This document shows positions 1 through 8,754 of a stretch of 54,062 bases of DNA, piece after piece (the first letter of the stretch is position 1; every line of letters starts with the position of its first letter). Position numbers and translations under genes: made by a program. Source of the stretch: Mycobacterium parascrofulaceum ATCC BAA-614 (GTDB lineage: Bacteria > Actinomycetota > Actinomycetes > Mycobacteriales > Mycobacteriaceae); assembly GCF_000164135.1 (NCBI RefSeq), contig NZ_GG770563.1:48422-102483 (forward strand), in the 5' to 3' direction. Below the pieces are notes generated by a model. That model was not told the origin of the DNA, searched no databases, and saw only the letters and a list, made by a program, of their open reading frames with translations.

Positions 1-18
1 CCGCCAGTTCGGGCCGGT

Positions 19-993
19 TTAGCGGCCGCCCTGCGGAATCGTCGGCGGCCCGGACGGGCCATACGGCTTATACGGCTCCGGCATCAAATCCCCGTGCCAC
101 AAGAAAATCCCCGAGCCCGGCACATACTCACTCCACCCATACGGCGGCAACTCACCCCCACCCGGCGGATAGACCTTCGCCCCCGGGAAAGCCGACTGCG
201 GCACCCACACACCAGAATTCGGGCCCAACTGGACATAAGGATCAGGGTTGCCGTGCTCGTCGTAAACCGTCGCGGGACCATAGCGCCCCGGCGGAAGGAC
301 CTGGTAGCCGGGAATCTCGTCAGATCTGACGAAATAGTGCGGAACCTGATCCGGATCTTTCGTCCTGTCGTAAATGTCCACCCACGGCGGCGAATGGGGA
401 TAGTTCGGCGGACCCATCCCGCCCACGCCAGCCCCGTAAGGCTCATGATGCTTGTCGCCTGGCTTCCACTTATCCGATGAGTCCAGCGGCGCCGCCGGCG
501 GTGAGTCCTTCGCGCCGTCAGTCAAGGTGTGATAGCCGGCGGCGGTTTGGCGCAATCCCGCCGAGATGGCCTGGTACTGGGTTTTGGTGGTCTGCAGCTG
601 GTCCTGCATCGCCGCCAAATGTTGATCCATCGTCGCCATCAGCAGGTGCGCACCCGCTGGCGTGCGAGCCATCGGCAACAGCGCGGCCGCGCTGGTACGG
701 GCCTGATCGCGAATCAACCCCGACGCCTCCCGGCCCTGGGCCCCGATCTGCGCGCCTTCCTCGGCGCTTTGCGCCAGCTCCCCATCCAGGCCCGCCGCCC
801 CACTGCGAGCCTGCTGATAAGAACCGGCCGCGCGTACCACCCCGGCCCGCAAACCACTGCCACCCTCCGGAGAGCCCGGCACCGCAACATCACCCGAGCT
901 CGGCAGTGCCCCGCCCGCACCCCCGGCCGGAAACAACTCATGCGCACGGCTCAGCAACCGATCAACCCCAGCCACAAACGCCGCAACACTCAC
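19..993 (-). CDS. DUF4226-like ESX-associated protein
   Basis: 324 residues, ATG at 993. Residues about 45-165 form an Ala/Gln-rich helical region with repeated AQ-type heptads. It resembles the DUF4226-type helical domain of mycobacterial type VII secretion-associated proteins and the N-terminus of the product at 22443-23963 (both have a YQQA segment). The C-terminal 150 residues are Pro/Gly/Tyr-rich with many aromatic residues and no recognised catalytic motif. No signal peptide is visible, as is usual for ESX-exported proteins. The family assignment is from memory of the pattern; an export role is inference. It stands alone on the minus strand, divergent from vapBC. Confidence 0.65.
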   Translation of the reverse strand: MSVAAFVAGVDRLLSRAHELFPAGGAGGALPSSGDVAVPGSPEGGSGLRAGVVRAAGSYQQARSGAAGLDGELAQSAEEGAQIGAQGREASGLIRDQARTSAAALLPMARTPAGAHLLMATMDQHLAAMQDQLQTTKTQYQAISAGLRQTAAGYHTLTDGAKDSPPAAPLDSSDKWKPGDKHHEPYGAGVGGMGPPNYPHSPPWVDIYDRTKDPDQVPHYFVRSDEIPGYQVLPPGRYGPATVYDEHGNPDPYVQLGPNSGVWVPQSAFPGAKVYPPGGGELPPYGWSEYVPGSGIFLWHGDLMPEPYKPYGPSGPPTIPQGGR

Positions 994-1079
994 CCCACAA
1001 AATTAACCCGGCACTACCCAGCCGGGCCACACCCACGCCGGCAAAGCGATCACCCGCGAAGTACCGGACACCGTCCACG

Positions 1080-1094
1080 GGGTACCATGTACCC
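1080..1094 (+). promoter_or_regulatory. vapBC promoter and palindromic operator
   Basis: GGGTAC-CAT-GTACCC is a perfect 6+3+6 inverted repeat ending one base before the vapB ATG at 1095. It contains TACCAT (1083-1088), a mycobacterial TANNNT -10 element six bases upstream of that ATG, so the transcript probably begins at the A of the start codon (leaderless). VapB proteins usually repress their own operon, so the palindrome is the likely operator. Confidence 0.6.
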
Positions 1095-1358
1095 ATGGCT
1101 TTCAACGTGAAAGACGAAGAGGTCATCCGCTTCGCAGACGAGCTCGCCGCGCGCCTCCACCTCCCCAGCCGCATCGACGCCATCCGCTACGCCCTGCGAG
1201 CCCAGATCGAAGTCACCCAATCCCGCACCGCAAACCGCTCCGCAGAACTGCTCGACGTCCTCAAAACCGAGATCTGGCCACTACTGGACGACCGATCCCC
1301 AATCACCAAAACCGAACGCGAACAAGCCCTCGGATACGACACAGCAACGGGAGTTTGA
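1095..1358 (+). CDS. vapB: VapB-type antitoxin
   Basis: 87 residues. The N-terminus (MAFNVKDEEVIRFADELAAR) is a ribbon-helix-helix DNA-binding segment of the VapB/PSK type; the acidic C-terminal half would bind and neutralise the toxin. The start at 1095 was chosen because an upstream extension is Arg/Pro-rich shadow sequence and because the promoter palindrome ends exactly there. It overlaps the toxin gene by 4 bp (TTGA), the usual coupled arrangement. It would form a type II module with the next gene and repress its own promoter. Confidence 0.85.
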   Translation: MAFNVKDEEVIRFADELAARLHLPSRIDAIRYALRAQIEVTQSRTANRSAELLDVLKTEIWPLLDDRSPITKTEREQALGYDTATGV

Positions 1359-1777
1359 TCCTGATCATCGACTCTTCCGCGATCGTCGCCCTCATCCAGG
1401 GCGAGGACCCCTACACCGAACAGATCGCGGCCGCCATCGCCGCCGATCCCAGCCCCGTCATGTCCACGGCCAACGCAGCCGAATGCCTCATCGTTCTCAC
1501 CAACCGACACGGCGCGACCGCGCGCACCGTCTTCGACCGCCTACGATCCGAAATCAACCTCGGCTTCCAGCCCTTCACCCTCGAACACGCGATCGCCGCC
1601 CACCGCGCCTACCTCCACTACGGAAAAGGCCGCCACCCCGCCGCCCTCAACTACGGCGACACCATGGCCTACGCCACCGCCAAACTCGCACACGAACCCC
1701 TCATCGCCATCGGCAACGACTTCACCCAAACCGACCTCGAATTCAACGGCGTCATCGGCTACTGGCCAGCGCCCTAA
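1355..1777 (+). CDS. vapC: VapC-type PIN-domain ribonuclease toxin
   Basis: 140 residues, a full-length PIN domain. Metal-binding acidic residues are visible at D6 (LIIDSS), E43 (NAAECL), D102 (NYGDTMAY) and about D122 (GNDFTQTD). VapC toxins cleave tRNA or rRNA; the target cannot be read from sequence. The TTG start overlaps the vapB stop codon. A degraded copy of this gene's 3' end lies at 4393-4567, on the far side of the IS607 element. Confidence 0.88.
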   Translation: MILIIDSSAIVALIQGEDPYTEQIAAAIAADPSPVMSTANAAECLIVLTNRHGATARTVFDRLRSEINLGFQPFTLEHAIAAHRAYLHYGKGRHPAALNYGDTMAYATAKLAHEPLIAIGNDFTQTDLEFNGVIGYWPAP

Positions 1778-1879
1778 CGGTCCCAACTAATTCATCTGCC
1801 CCGCGTGTTCGTACAGCTCGCGAGTCGAAACCTCGGCAGTTCGCCTGTGTAACAGCAAGACTCGTTGAGTCTCTATTTG

Positions 1880-2029
1880 GATCTCGCCAACGACGTCATC
1901 GGCGCCGATGTCACCGGCGGAACACCCGCTGCCGCCGCAGCACCCGCCGCTAAACCTCGCCCGAAGTCCATCCCCAGCGATGGCATCGGTGAGCCCTGCA
2001 ACCCGGCGCACCCAGCCCCGTGGGCGGGG
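1880..2029 (-). pseudogene. Fragment of an ESX-associated gene, interrupted by IS607
   Basis: This stretch is nearly identical to about 6524-6667, inside the Pro/Ala-rich middle of the 774-residue gene at 5363-7687, in the same orientation. Homology stops abruptly at GGGCGGGG (2029). A short stretch matching the next bases of the parent gene (CATACCGCC, then GG and AGAC) resumes at 4354, after the IS607 element. The fragment is therefore the remnant of a second copy of that gene into which the element inserted. Confidence 0.75.
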
Positions 2030-2089
2030 TTGCGAGCTGTTGCGCAGTGAGTGCATTTAAGTGTGCGTTAGTGTCTTCTAATTGGTGTT

Positions 2090-2671
2090 GTGAATCTGGC
2101 GGATTGGGCGGAATCGGTTGGTGTGAACCGGCATACCGCTTATCGGTGGTTTCGGGAGGGGACGTTGCCGGTGCCCGCGGAGCGGGTTGGGCGGCTGATT
2201 CTGGTCAAGGCGGCAGCCTCGGTATCGGGTGCGGCGGCGACGGTGGTGGTGTATGCGCGGGTGTCCAGCCATGATCAGCGCTCGGATCTGGACCGTCAGG
2301 TGGCGCGGGTGACCGCGTGGGCCACGGAGCGTGATCTTGAGGTGGGCCAGGTGGTGTGCGAGGTCGGTTCCGGGCTGAATGGGAAGCGGCCCAAGCTGCG
2401 CCGCATCTTGTCGGACCCCGATGCGAGGGTGATCGTTGTGGAGCATCGGGATCGGCTGGCGCGTTTCGGGGTGGAACACCTGGAAGCGGCGTTGTCGGCG
2501 CAGGGCCGCCGGATCGTGGTCGCTGATCCGGGTGAGACCACCGATGATCTGGTGCGCGACATGATCGAGGTCCTGACCAGTATGTGTGCGCGGCTCTACG
2601 GCCGTCGTGGTGCGCGGAATCGGGCGATGCGTGCGGTGACGGCCACCAAGCGGGAGCCAGGGGCTGCGTGA
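2090..2671 (+). CDS. tnpA: IS607 TnpA serine recombinase
   Basis: 193 residues, GTG start. Residues 1-45 are a MerR-like winged HTH (NRHTAYRWFREG). Residues 50-190 are a resolvase-type catalytic domain with YARVSSHDQRSDLDRQ, the nucleophilic serine being Ser59 or Ser60, and the Arg-containing helix EHRDRLARFG. HTH before the catalytic domain is the arrangement specific to IS607 transposases. It catalyses excision and insertion through a circular intermediate. tnpB follows with a one-base overlap (TGATG). No damage is visible. Confidence 0.93.
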   Translation: MNLADWAESVGVNRHTAYRWFREGTLPVPAERVGRLILVKAAASVSGAAATVVVYARVSSHDQRSDLDRQVARVTAWATERDLEVGQVVCEVGSGLNGKRPKLRRILSDPDARVIVVEHRDRLARFGVEHLEAALSAQGRRIVVADPGETTDDLVRDMIEVLTSMCARLYGRRGARNRAMRAVTATKREPGAA

Positions 2672-4323
2672 TGATCGTCGGGATGCGCACCTGTGGTCAG
2701 GCGGCGAAGGTGGCCGGGCTGACCGGTGGTGTGCAGTTGCCGGGGAAACCGAAACCCGATGGCAGCCAAACATTGTCACGTTATGTCGATGTGGGCGCGG
2801 ATTTCGAGTCGCACCGTGCGGTGGTGGAATCGGTGTCTGTCTTGTTCAAGCTCTACGACGGGGACGCCGCCGGTTATGCGGTCAACGGTTCGCTGGGTGC
2901 GGAAGTGGCCTCTGGTTGGCTGGTGACCGCGGCGAAGTTCGAGGTGGAATGGCCAGCGGAGCCCGAGCGGGCGGCGTTGGTGCGGTCGCATTTCGGTGCT
3001 CGCCGCAAGGCGTTCAACTGGGGTCTGGGTCGGGTGAAGGCCGACCTCGACGCGAAATCGGCTGATCCGGAACATGAGTCGTTGGGCTGGGACCTCGGCG
3101 CGCTACGCAAAGCGTGGAATCTCGCTAAGCACGAGGTGGCGCCGTGGTGGGCCACTAACAGCAAGGAGTGTTACTCGGCAGGGTTGGCCGATCTGGCCCA
3201 GGCACTGAGCAACTGGAGCGCCAGCAAGAACGGGAGACGCCAGGGTCGGCGGGTGGGTTTCCCGCGGTTCGCCACGGCGCGACGCGATCCCGGCCGGGTC
3301 CGGTTCACCACCGGCACCATGCGGGTAGAGGATGACCGCCATAGCATCACGGTCCCGGTCATCAGCGCGCTGCGGTCCAAGGAGAACACCCGCCGCGTGC
3401 AACGTCATCTCGCATCGGGGCGCGCCCGCATCCTGAACATGACCCTGTCCCAGCGGTGGGGCCGGTTGTTCGTGTCGGTCGGCTATGCGCTGCGCACCCC
3501 GAGCGCGGGAAGAACGCCGACTCAGCCCACGGTGCGCGCCGGGGTGGATCTGGGGGTGCGCACGCTGGCCACCGTCGCCACGATCGACCCCGCCACCGGC
3601 GTCGAAACCGTTGTCGAGTATAAGAATCCGGCCCCGCTCAAGGCGACACTTGCCGCCCGCCGCAGGGCTGGTCGTGAACTTTCCCGCCGTATCCCCGGAT
3701 CGCACGGTCATCGGGCAGCGAAAGCCAAGCTGACCCGATTGGATCGTCGGTGCGTGCATCTGCGGCGGGAAGCAGCCCACCAACTCACCACGCAGTTGGC
3801 GGGCACCTACGGCCAGGTCGTGATCGAAGATCTCGATGTGGCCGCGATGAAACGCAGTATGGGCCGGCGGGCGTTTCGCCGGTCTGTTTCTGATGCCGCA
3901 ATGGGATTGGTCGCGCCGATGCTGGCCTACAAGACCACTCGGCACGGCAGCACCCTGATCGTGGCGGATCGCTGGTTCCCATCAAGCCAGCTCCACCACC
4001 GCTGCACCCACCCCAACGGCACCCCATGCCGCCTGGTCGGTAAGGGCCGGATCGACAAGCACCTCATCTGCCCGCAGACAGGTGAAATGGTCGACCGCGA
4101 TAGAAATGCTGCTTTGAATCTCCGTGACTGGCCGGATTACGCCAGTTGTGGTCCAGTCGGGACCACGGCCCCATCGGTACCCGGGCCAACCGAATCGGTT
4201 GGTACAGGCCATGGCGCGGACACCGGATCAACCGGTGCCGGCGGAGCATCCGTAAGACCCCGCCCACGCGGGGCCGGACGCGGAGAGGCCAAAACCCCAA
4301 CCCCGCAAGGGGACGCCGCATGA
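2671..4323 (+). CDS. tnpB: TnpB RNA-guided nuclease (IS607 type)
   Basis: 550 residues. The start is ATG 2671 (GTG 2668 is possible); upstream in-frame sequence is a shadow of tnpA. The split RuvC core is present: D293 (GVDLGVRTLA), E386 (VVIEDLDV) and the DRDRNAALNL motif (D475/D477). The zinc-finger region between the last two has fewer paired Cys than usual (HRCTHPNGTPC, then a lone IC before the DRD motif), which as far as I recall is common in mycobacterial IS607 TnpB. TnpB proteins cut DNA guided by a transposon-encoded RNA and aid element retention. All catalytic acids are intact. Confidence 0.92.
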   Translation: MIVGMRTCGQAAKVAGLTGGVQLPGKPKPDGSQTLSRYVDVGADFESHRAVVESVSVLFKLYDGDAAGYAVNGSLGAEVASGWLVTAAKFEVEWPAEPERAALVRSHFGARRKAFNWGLGRVKADLDAKSADPEHESLGWDLGALRKAWNLAKHEVAPWWATNSKECYSAGLADLAQALSNWSASKNGRRQGRRVGFPRFATARRDPGRVRFTTGTMRVEDDRHSITVPVISALRSKENTRRVQRHLASGRARILNMTLSQRWGRLFVSVGYALRTPSAGRTPTQPTVRAGVDLGVRTLATVATIDPATGVETVVEYKNPAPLKATLAARRRAGRELSRRIPGSHGHRAAKAKLTRLDRRCVHLRREAAHQLTTQLAGTYGQVVIEDLDVAAMKRSMGRRAFRRSVSDAAMGLVAPMLAYKTTRHGSTLIVADRWFPSSQLHHRCTHPNGTPCRLVGKGRIDKHLICPQTGEMVDRDRNAALNLRDWPDYASCGPVGTTAPSVPGPTESVGTGHGADTGSTGAGGASVRPRPRGAGRGEAKTPTPQGDAA

Positions 4324-4392
4324 GTGCAACTCAAACACACTCAACGGCAACGGTCATACCGCCGGGAAGACGCGCGCGCGCACGCGCCCGAA

Positions 4393-4567
4393 CCCTTCAC
4401 CCTCGAACACGCGATCGACGCCCACAGCGCCTACCTCCACTACGGGAAGGGACGCCACCCCGCAGCCGTCAACTACGGCGACACCATGGCCTACGCCACT
4501 CGGCAACGACTTCACCCAAACTGACCTCGAATTCAACGGCGTTGTCGGCTACTGGCCAACGCCCTAA
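4393..4567 (+). pseudogene. vapC 3'-end remnant
   Basis: Closely matches vapC from about 1571 to the stop (CCCTTCACCCTCGAACACGC onward) and continues a few bases into the 3' flank. About 33 bases are missing after GCCTACGCCA. No start codon or N-terminal half is present. This is a decayed duplicate, now between the IS607 element and the ESX-associated operon. Confidence 0.85.
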
Positions 4568-4643
4568 CGGTCCCTCCTAGCACCACTGCCCCCACGGCCA
4601 CGATGTCCACCAAAGGCGGCGATCACGGCTACGATCTCGGTAT

Positions 4644-5366
4644 TCAATCCTCGATTAGGTCTTTGTAGGCCATCTCCCAGAACTGCCAAATCGGCATCGC
4701 TGCCGTGCGTCGATGCGCGTCCAACACGCGGCGCGTCTGCGCGTTGATCTGTTCACACGCTGTCTCGCTCAGCACGATCAGATCCGGATAAGCGGCCTCA
4801 ATAGCTAACTTCTGGGAGGCGGCATCTTCCGGCGAAATTTGTTGTAGGCGTTCTTCTGTAGCCGCGCTGATTTCTGCGCGACGCTCCACGCACCGCTTCA
4901 TGATCATCCTCACCCGCTCGCGCCCACGCGCCACCGCCCGGTTCATCCGCTCAGTTTCTTCGTGCTCGCGCTGGTGCTCGGCTATCACCTCGGCAATGTC
5001 GTCCAACAAGGCCGCCGTGTGCCTAGTACCGACCAGAACTGCTTCCAGCTCGGTCGGGTCCACTCTCCCGCACGCGACTATGCTGGCAGCAAATTGCTCA
5101 TCGGACATCGGTGCCGGCTCACGTTGAAGAACCCCTAACCAACCGTTGAGCTTTGCCTGACGCCTCTTCCAATCGGCCACGGCGTCATAGTTATTGCGGA
5201 TAGCGACATACTCCACCGCCGCTTCGAAAACTAGCAGCGCTTCATCGATCGGCCACTCGCTGCGTTTCTTTAGCCGCTTCAACTGCCGCGGCAAAGGCCG
5301 CGGCTCCGTCATCAACATGGTTATGGTGTCCGCTAAATCCGCTGCTGCGGAATAGCTTTCGTTCAC
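4644..5366 (-). CDS. Unknown helical protein coupled to the ESX-associated gene upstream
   Basis: 240 residues from GTG 5366, which overlaps the stop of the preceding gene as GTGA; an upstream ATG at 5411 would give a longer overlap. The product is charged and largely helical (EVIAEHQREHEETERMNRAV), with no transmembrane segment or signal peptide. I do not recognise the family. Tight coupling to the Rv3899c-like gene suggests they act together, perhaps as partner or chaperone; this is inference only. Confidence 0.65.
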   Translation of the reverse strand: MNESYSAAADLADTITMLMTEPRPLPRQLKRLKKRSEWPIDEALLVFEAAVEYVAIRNNYDAVADWKRRQAKLNGWLGVLQREPAPMSDEQFAASIVACGRVDPTELEAVLVGTRHTAALLDDIAEVIAEHQREHEETERMNRAVARGRERVRMIMKRCVERRAEISAATEERLQQISPEDAASQKLAIEAAYPDLIVLSETACEQINAQTRRVLDAHRRTAAMPIWQFWEMAYKDLIED

Positions 5367-7687
5367 CGCAGTGCCGGTTCCTTCAATGGCGCCCGTATAC
5401 CGGCCACCCATGCTGCATACACTACGTTGAGTAGGTCGCCCCCATAACGGTCCCAGCACAAGAGAGCCTCTATCTGGCGGCACCGGATGAATTCTCGTGT
5501 GTAGCTGACCGTCTGGTCAGGGTTTTCTATTCCGTCCAGTCCCGGTCGCTGGCACGCCATCTGAACCAAAGCGTCTTCGTGTTCCTCGCCGAGCAGCGCC
5601 CACTCCTGGACTGTGGGCCAGCGCTCAGCGACGAGTGAGTGCGCCACGGACTGCGCAACCGGCGACAACGCCTCACCCGGAATACCAAATGCCAACTGGC
5701 GGATCAACTCTCGGCAGTAGTCACGCACCACCGACTCATCGGCCCCCATCAGATCCGCATATAAGGCGGCGTCCACGGTCTGCAGCCGATGGGCCCGCGA
5801 CGCCAACAATTCCGCCGCCGCATTATCCGCCACGTCAGAGGGTTTCACGCCAGTGGCCACTTCCGGCGCCGGGTGCTCCCTCAAAAACTCAGAGGGCAGC
5901 GCCCACGACGTGGCCACCGCACTCACCGTGTCCCCGAACTCCCGGGCCGCCCGCACCGCTTTATCGGCCGGGTTGACCCAGCCGAACCAGCGCGCGTCAA
6001 AATCTGCATCGTGGCCACCGGCGATGGGCATCGTCTTGCGCAGGAACACCACTGGCGGGATGTAGGTCGCGCCGTCGTTCGTGGCAACCCAGTACGTCGG
6101 CATGCCCGAGGCGTTACGGCCAACGGCCACAGCCCAATCCAATCCAGGATCAGTTACTTTCGCCGCCCCAGCGAGTTCGGCGACAAGGCCCTTGGCCGTT
6201 TCCAAATCCGAATATGCGTCATCCTTGCGCACCGTCACCACATCACGCCGACCCGCCACCGGCATCAACCCGGTCCCAGGCCCGGGCGACCCACCTCCGG
6301 GCTCAGCCGGTATTGATGGGGCGGCAGGCGTCGAGCCGCCCGCCGACGGAGCGGCCGGCGGCGGGCCCTGCGGAGGAAGAACGGAACCGTACGAAGTCAT
6401 GCCTCCTGCCGGCATACCCGCCGCCGGTGCCGGTGCAGGGGCGGAAGCGGCCGCCGCCGGCGCAGTAGACACAGGAGCCACCGCTGGCGCAGCCGACGTC
6501 GGAGCCGACTCGATCGGCGCCGCCAACGACGTCATCGGCGCCGACGTCACCGGCGGAACACCCCCTGCCGCCGCCGCGCCCGCCGCTAAACCTCGCCCGA
6601 AGTCCATCCCCAAGGACGGCATCGGCGAGCCCTGCAGCCCAGGCGCACCCAGCCCCGTGGGCGGGGCCATACCGCCCGGCAGACCGCCAAAACTACCCAT
6701 CAACCCCTGCAACGGGCCCATAGGAAGCCCACCACCCGATCCCCCGCCAGGCATACTCGGCAAACTCGGCAACCCACTACCCATCAACGACGTCAACGGG
6801 TTATGACGCGGTGATCCAAACGGAGCATCCGACGAGGGCGCGTGTACGCGTCCCGATCCGCCTGGTGCAGGAGGTGCTGCACCGTCGTTGGGACCGTCTG
6901 ATGAGGCATGAACTCGCCCACCCCCGGGCTGTCTCGGGGGACCCAGATCTGGCGTCCCTGGACCGTCAGTCGACGGGTCCTTATTGTCTGTACCATTGCC
7001 AGCTTGTTTGAATTTTGGGCCGCCGGGGCCGCCCTCTTTAAAGTGGTTGGTGAACTGAACGGTGTATTGGGTGGCGTAGCCCTGCAACTCAGTCGAATAG
7101 GCCTGGATCGTCGTTCGGTGCACACCGAGAATCACCGCTACCTGCGCCAGCGACTGCCCCGAGCCGCTTTTTAGGAAGGCCTCGGCCTCTTGATGCGCCT
7201 GCGTGTTCTGCTCGAACATGTGCTTCTTGGTGCTCGCCACATCGTCGGCGCCGCGCCTGATCAAACCGGAGGCAACGCGCGCGATCTCCGCCTGGAAATC
7301 CTTGATCGACGCCGCTTCAAAGTGGGCCGCGCGAGCAGCGTCCGCGCTCTCGCCCACCCATGACCCGCCGTCGAAGACGCCGTTCGCCGCCTGGCGGATT
7401 GTCGTCGCGCTGTCATCGTGCAGTTTGAAGTCATCAGCAAACTTGTCGGCGCCGGCGTTCATGGCGGTCTCAGAGTCTTCCGGCCACACATACGGTTGGA
7501 ACAGAAACCGGACGAAGGCTCCCTGCGGCCGCGGATGATCACTGCCGACATGCGGTAGTGACGGCGGCTGAATTTTACCCACTGGCCCCCGGTTGACCGC
7601 CTTGAGCAGGCGCGCCGCCTGCTTGTTATTGCGTTCTGACCACCACGCGGGAAACTCGTCCCCGCCCGTACTTGTTAACTCCGCCAT
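5363..7687 (-). CDS. Large ESX-associated protein, Rv3899c-like (DUF5631/DUF5632-type C-terminus)
   Basis: 774 residues. Residues about 70-215 are helical with a WVGESADAARA (WxG-like) turn, typical of an ESX substrate N-terminal domain. Residues about 220-480 are low-complexity Pro/Gly/Ala. Residues about 490-774 are globular (GLDWAVAVGRNASGMPTYWV, then an all-helical segment). From memory this matches the C-terminal DUF5632/DUF5631 pair of M. tuberculosis Rv3899c, near the ESX-2 locus. The gene lies 9 bp after a membrane-protein gene and overlaps the next by 4 bp. A fragment of a second copy is at 1880-2029. Likely secreted or surface-linked; function unknown. Confidence 0.72.
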   Translation of the reverse strand: MAELTSTGGDEFPAWWSERNNKQAARLLKAVNRGPVGKIQPPSLPHVGSDHPRPQGAFVRFLFQPYVWPEDSETAMNAGADKFADDFKLHDDSATTIRQAANGVFDGGSWVGESADAARAAHFEAASIKDFQAEIARVASGLIRRGADDVASTKKHMFEQNTQAHQEAEAFLKSGSGQSLAQVAVILGVHRTTIQAYSTELQGYATQYTVQFTNHFKEGGPGGPKFKQAGNGTDNKDPSTDGPGTPDLGPPRQPGGGRVHASSDGPNDGAAPPAPGGSGRVHAPSSDAPFGSPRHNPLTSLMGSGLPSLPSMPGGGSGGGLPMGPLQGLMGSFGGLPGGMAPPTGLGAPGLQGSPMPSLGMDFGRGLAAGAAAAGGVPPVTSAPMTSLAAPIESAPTSAAPAVAPVSTAPAAAASAPAPAPAAGMPAGGMTSYGSVLPPQGPPPAAPSAGGSTPAAPSIPAEPGGGSPGPGTGLMPVAGRRDVVTVRKDDAYSDLETAKGLVAELAGAAKVTDPGLDWAVAVGRNASGMPTYWVATNDGATYIPPVVFLRKTMPIAGGHDADFDARWFGWVNPADKAVRAAREFGDTVSAVATSWALPSEFLREHPAPEVATGVKPSDVADNAAAELLASRAHRLQTVDAALYADLMGADESVVRDYCRELIRQLAFGIPGEALSPVAQSVAHSLVAERWPTVQEWALLGEEHEDALVQMACQRPGLDGIENPDQTVSYTREFIRCRQIEALLCWDRYGGDLLNVVYAAWVAGIRAPLKEPALR

Positions 7688-7696
7688 CCGAACGGG

Positions 7697-8341
7697 TTAC
7701 CTCGGCAGCCCGCACACACCGACAAGCGCATTGATCGCATCGTTCGATATGTCGTTAAGGCGATTCACTTCAGGAGTTGGGGTATTCCCCATCGCCGCCG
7801 TCGTGGCCTCGAGCGTGGTCTGAATGTAGTTCCGTGCGGCTGAGGCGACGTCGGCAGGCAATGCCGGAACGAGCGCTGTTTGCACCGCCAATGCACTATT
7901 AACTGTGCGCAGCATGACGGGGATATTGACGGTCCCATTTACTCTGAGGCCGCCTTGTCCTTGCTGACCTTGAACCGATGTATCGAAAACTTGACACAAA
8001 TGAGTTTTCGTCGCCGTCGCGTCGGCCGCGCTGACTTGCGGAGCGGGCGGCGCAGACGTTGATGCTGATGGTGCAGCGGACGGCCCGTCGGTGGAGCGGG
8101 CATCGTTGTGCGCTACCGCGAGCGTCACTATCGATCCCGTGGCAGCCGAGATCACGATCGCGAATAGCAGTCCGAGCGCGGCCCAGGGCCAAACCCGACG
8201 ACGTGTTCTCTTCTGCGGGAATCCTGTTGGGAACGGAACTGCTGTCGGCGGCGGGGTCGCGCCAGGCCTAGGTGTAGGCGCTGGAGGTGGCGGCAGCGTC
8301 ACCGATGGTGACCCTGTCCTCGACCAAGGTGATGAACTCAT
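7697..8341 (-). CDS. Proline-rich single-pass membrane protein
   Basis: 214 residues. A Pro/Thr-rich cytoplasmic N-terminus (1-45) is followed by basic KRTRRR, one transmembrane helix (about 51-77, WPWAALGLLFAIVISAATGS) and a Ser/Ala/Pro linker. The extracytoplasmic helical domain (100-214) has two Cys (HLCQVF and GVCGLP) that could pair. This layout is common near ESX loci. It lies in the same minus-strand run as the genes before and after (17 and 9 bp gaps). No specific family was recognised. Confidence 0.72.
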   Translation of the reverse strand: MSSSPWSRTGSPSVTLPPPPAPTPRPGATPPPTAVPFPTGFPQKRTRRRVWPWAALGLLFAIVISAATGSIVTLAVAHNDARSTDGPSAAPSASTSAPPAPQVSAADATATKTHLCQVFDTSVQGQQGQGGLRVNGTVNIPVMLRTVNSALAVQTALVPALPADVASAARNYIQTTLEATTAAMGNTPTPEVNRLNDISNDAINALVGVCGLPR

Positions 8342-8358
8342 GCGCCGCTCCCCTGTCG

Positions 8359-8640
8359 TTACGTCGTGAGAATGCTTGAGTTGCCCGCTTCAGTGGTTTG
8401 AACTGTCGCGATGCTGAACTCTCGACTTGCGGTGTTCGCCGCCGCACGGCCGACTGCTTGGGCTTCACCTATCGCACGTCCCCCAATGGCCGCCCCGATC
8501 AAGGACGTCATGTAGCCACCGACGCACAGGCCTGGAAGGTCGCCGCTGGGCTGCTGAGCGGTAGCGGCGTCCGCGGCAGACAAGCCTGCCTCTGTTTCCG
8601 CCACATCCATCGTGAACTTGCCTGCTGACATAAACCGCAT
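8359..8640 (-). CDS. Small ESX-type (EspC-like?) protein
   Basis: 93 residues if started at ATG 8640 (MRFMSAGKFTMDV); a start at 8667 is possible. Size and the alternating hydrophobic N-terminus followed by Ala-rich helices resemble small type VII secretion-associated proteins of the EspC or WXG100 size class, but no WxG or YxxxD/E motif is clear. It opens the minus-strand run that includes the membrane protein and the Rv3899c-like gene. Assignment rests mainly on size and context. Confidence 0.5.
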   Translation of the reverse strand: MRFMSAGKFTMDVAETEAGLSAADAATAQQPSGDLPGLCVGGYMTSLIGAAIGGRAIGEAQAVGRAAANTASREFSIATVQTTEAGNSSILTT

Positions 8641-8754
8641 CTTACCGCCGGTGTCGCGGCTACACATCGCCTAACCAGCACGGATTCGCCCAGCGCCGCA
8701 TGCTACGACTGCTTGCGCGGTTTGCGGACGCCTTGAGGGACGGGTGAGCTCGAA

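Larger units (their letters stand above)
2030..4353 (+). mobile_element. IS607-family insertion sequence
   Basis: About 2.3 kb, carrying tnpA (serine recombinase) and tnpB. Boundaries come from comparison with the uninterrupted homologue near 6667: the left flank ends in GG at 2028-2029 and the right flank resumes after GG at 4352-4353. This matches the GG dinucleotide target and absence of a longer target duplication known for IS607. GAGTGCA occurs near both ends (about 2049 and 4322). The right end after tnpB is where a TnpB guide RNA would be expected; this is inferred from family knowledge and was not seen directly. Confidence 0.85.

Noticed and set aside
477..1094. In-frame upstream extension of vapB
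   Set aside because: Pro/Arg-rich shadow of the minus-strand DUF4226-like gene; VapB length and promoter place the start at 1095.
1865..2050. 61-residue plus-strand ORF
   Set aside because: It is the reverse strand of a fragment of the ESX-associated gene (compare 6524-6667).
3103..3945. 280-residue minus-strand ORF
   Set aside because: Antisense of tnpB, whose catalytic motifs are clear on the plus strand.
6081..6806. Long plus-strand Pro/Ala-rich ORF
   Set aside because: Shadow of the low-complexity middle of the minus-strand ESX-associated gene.
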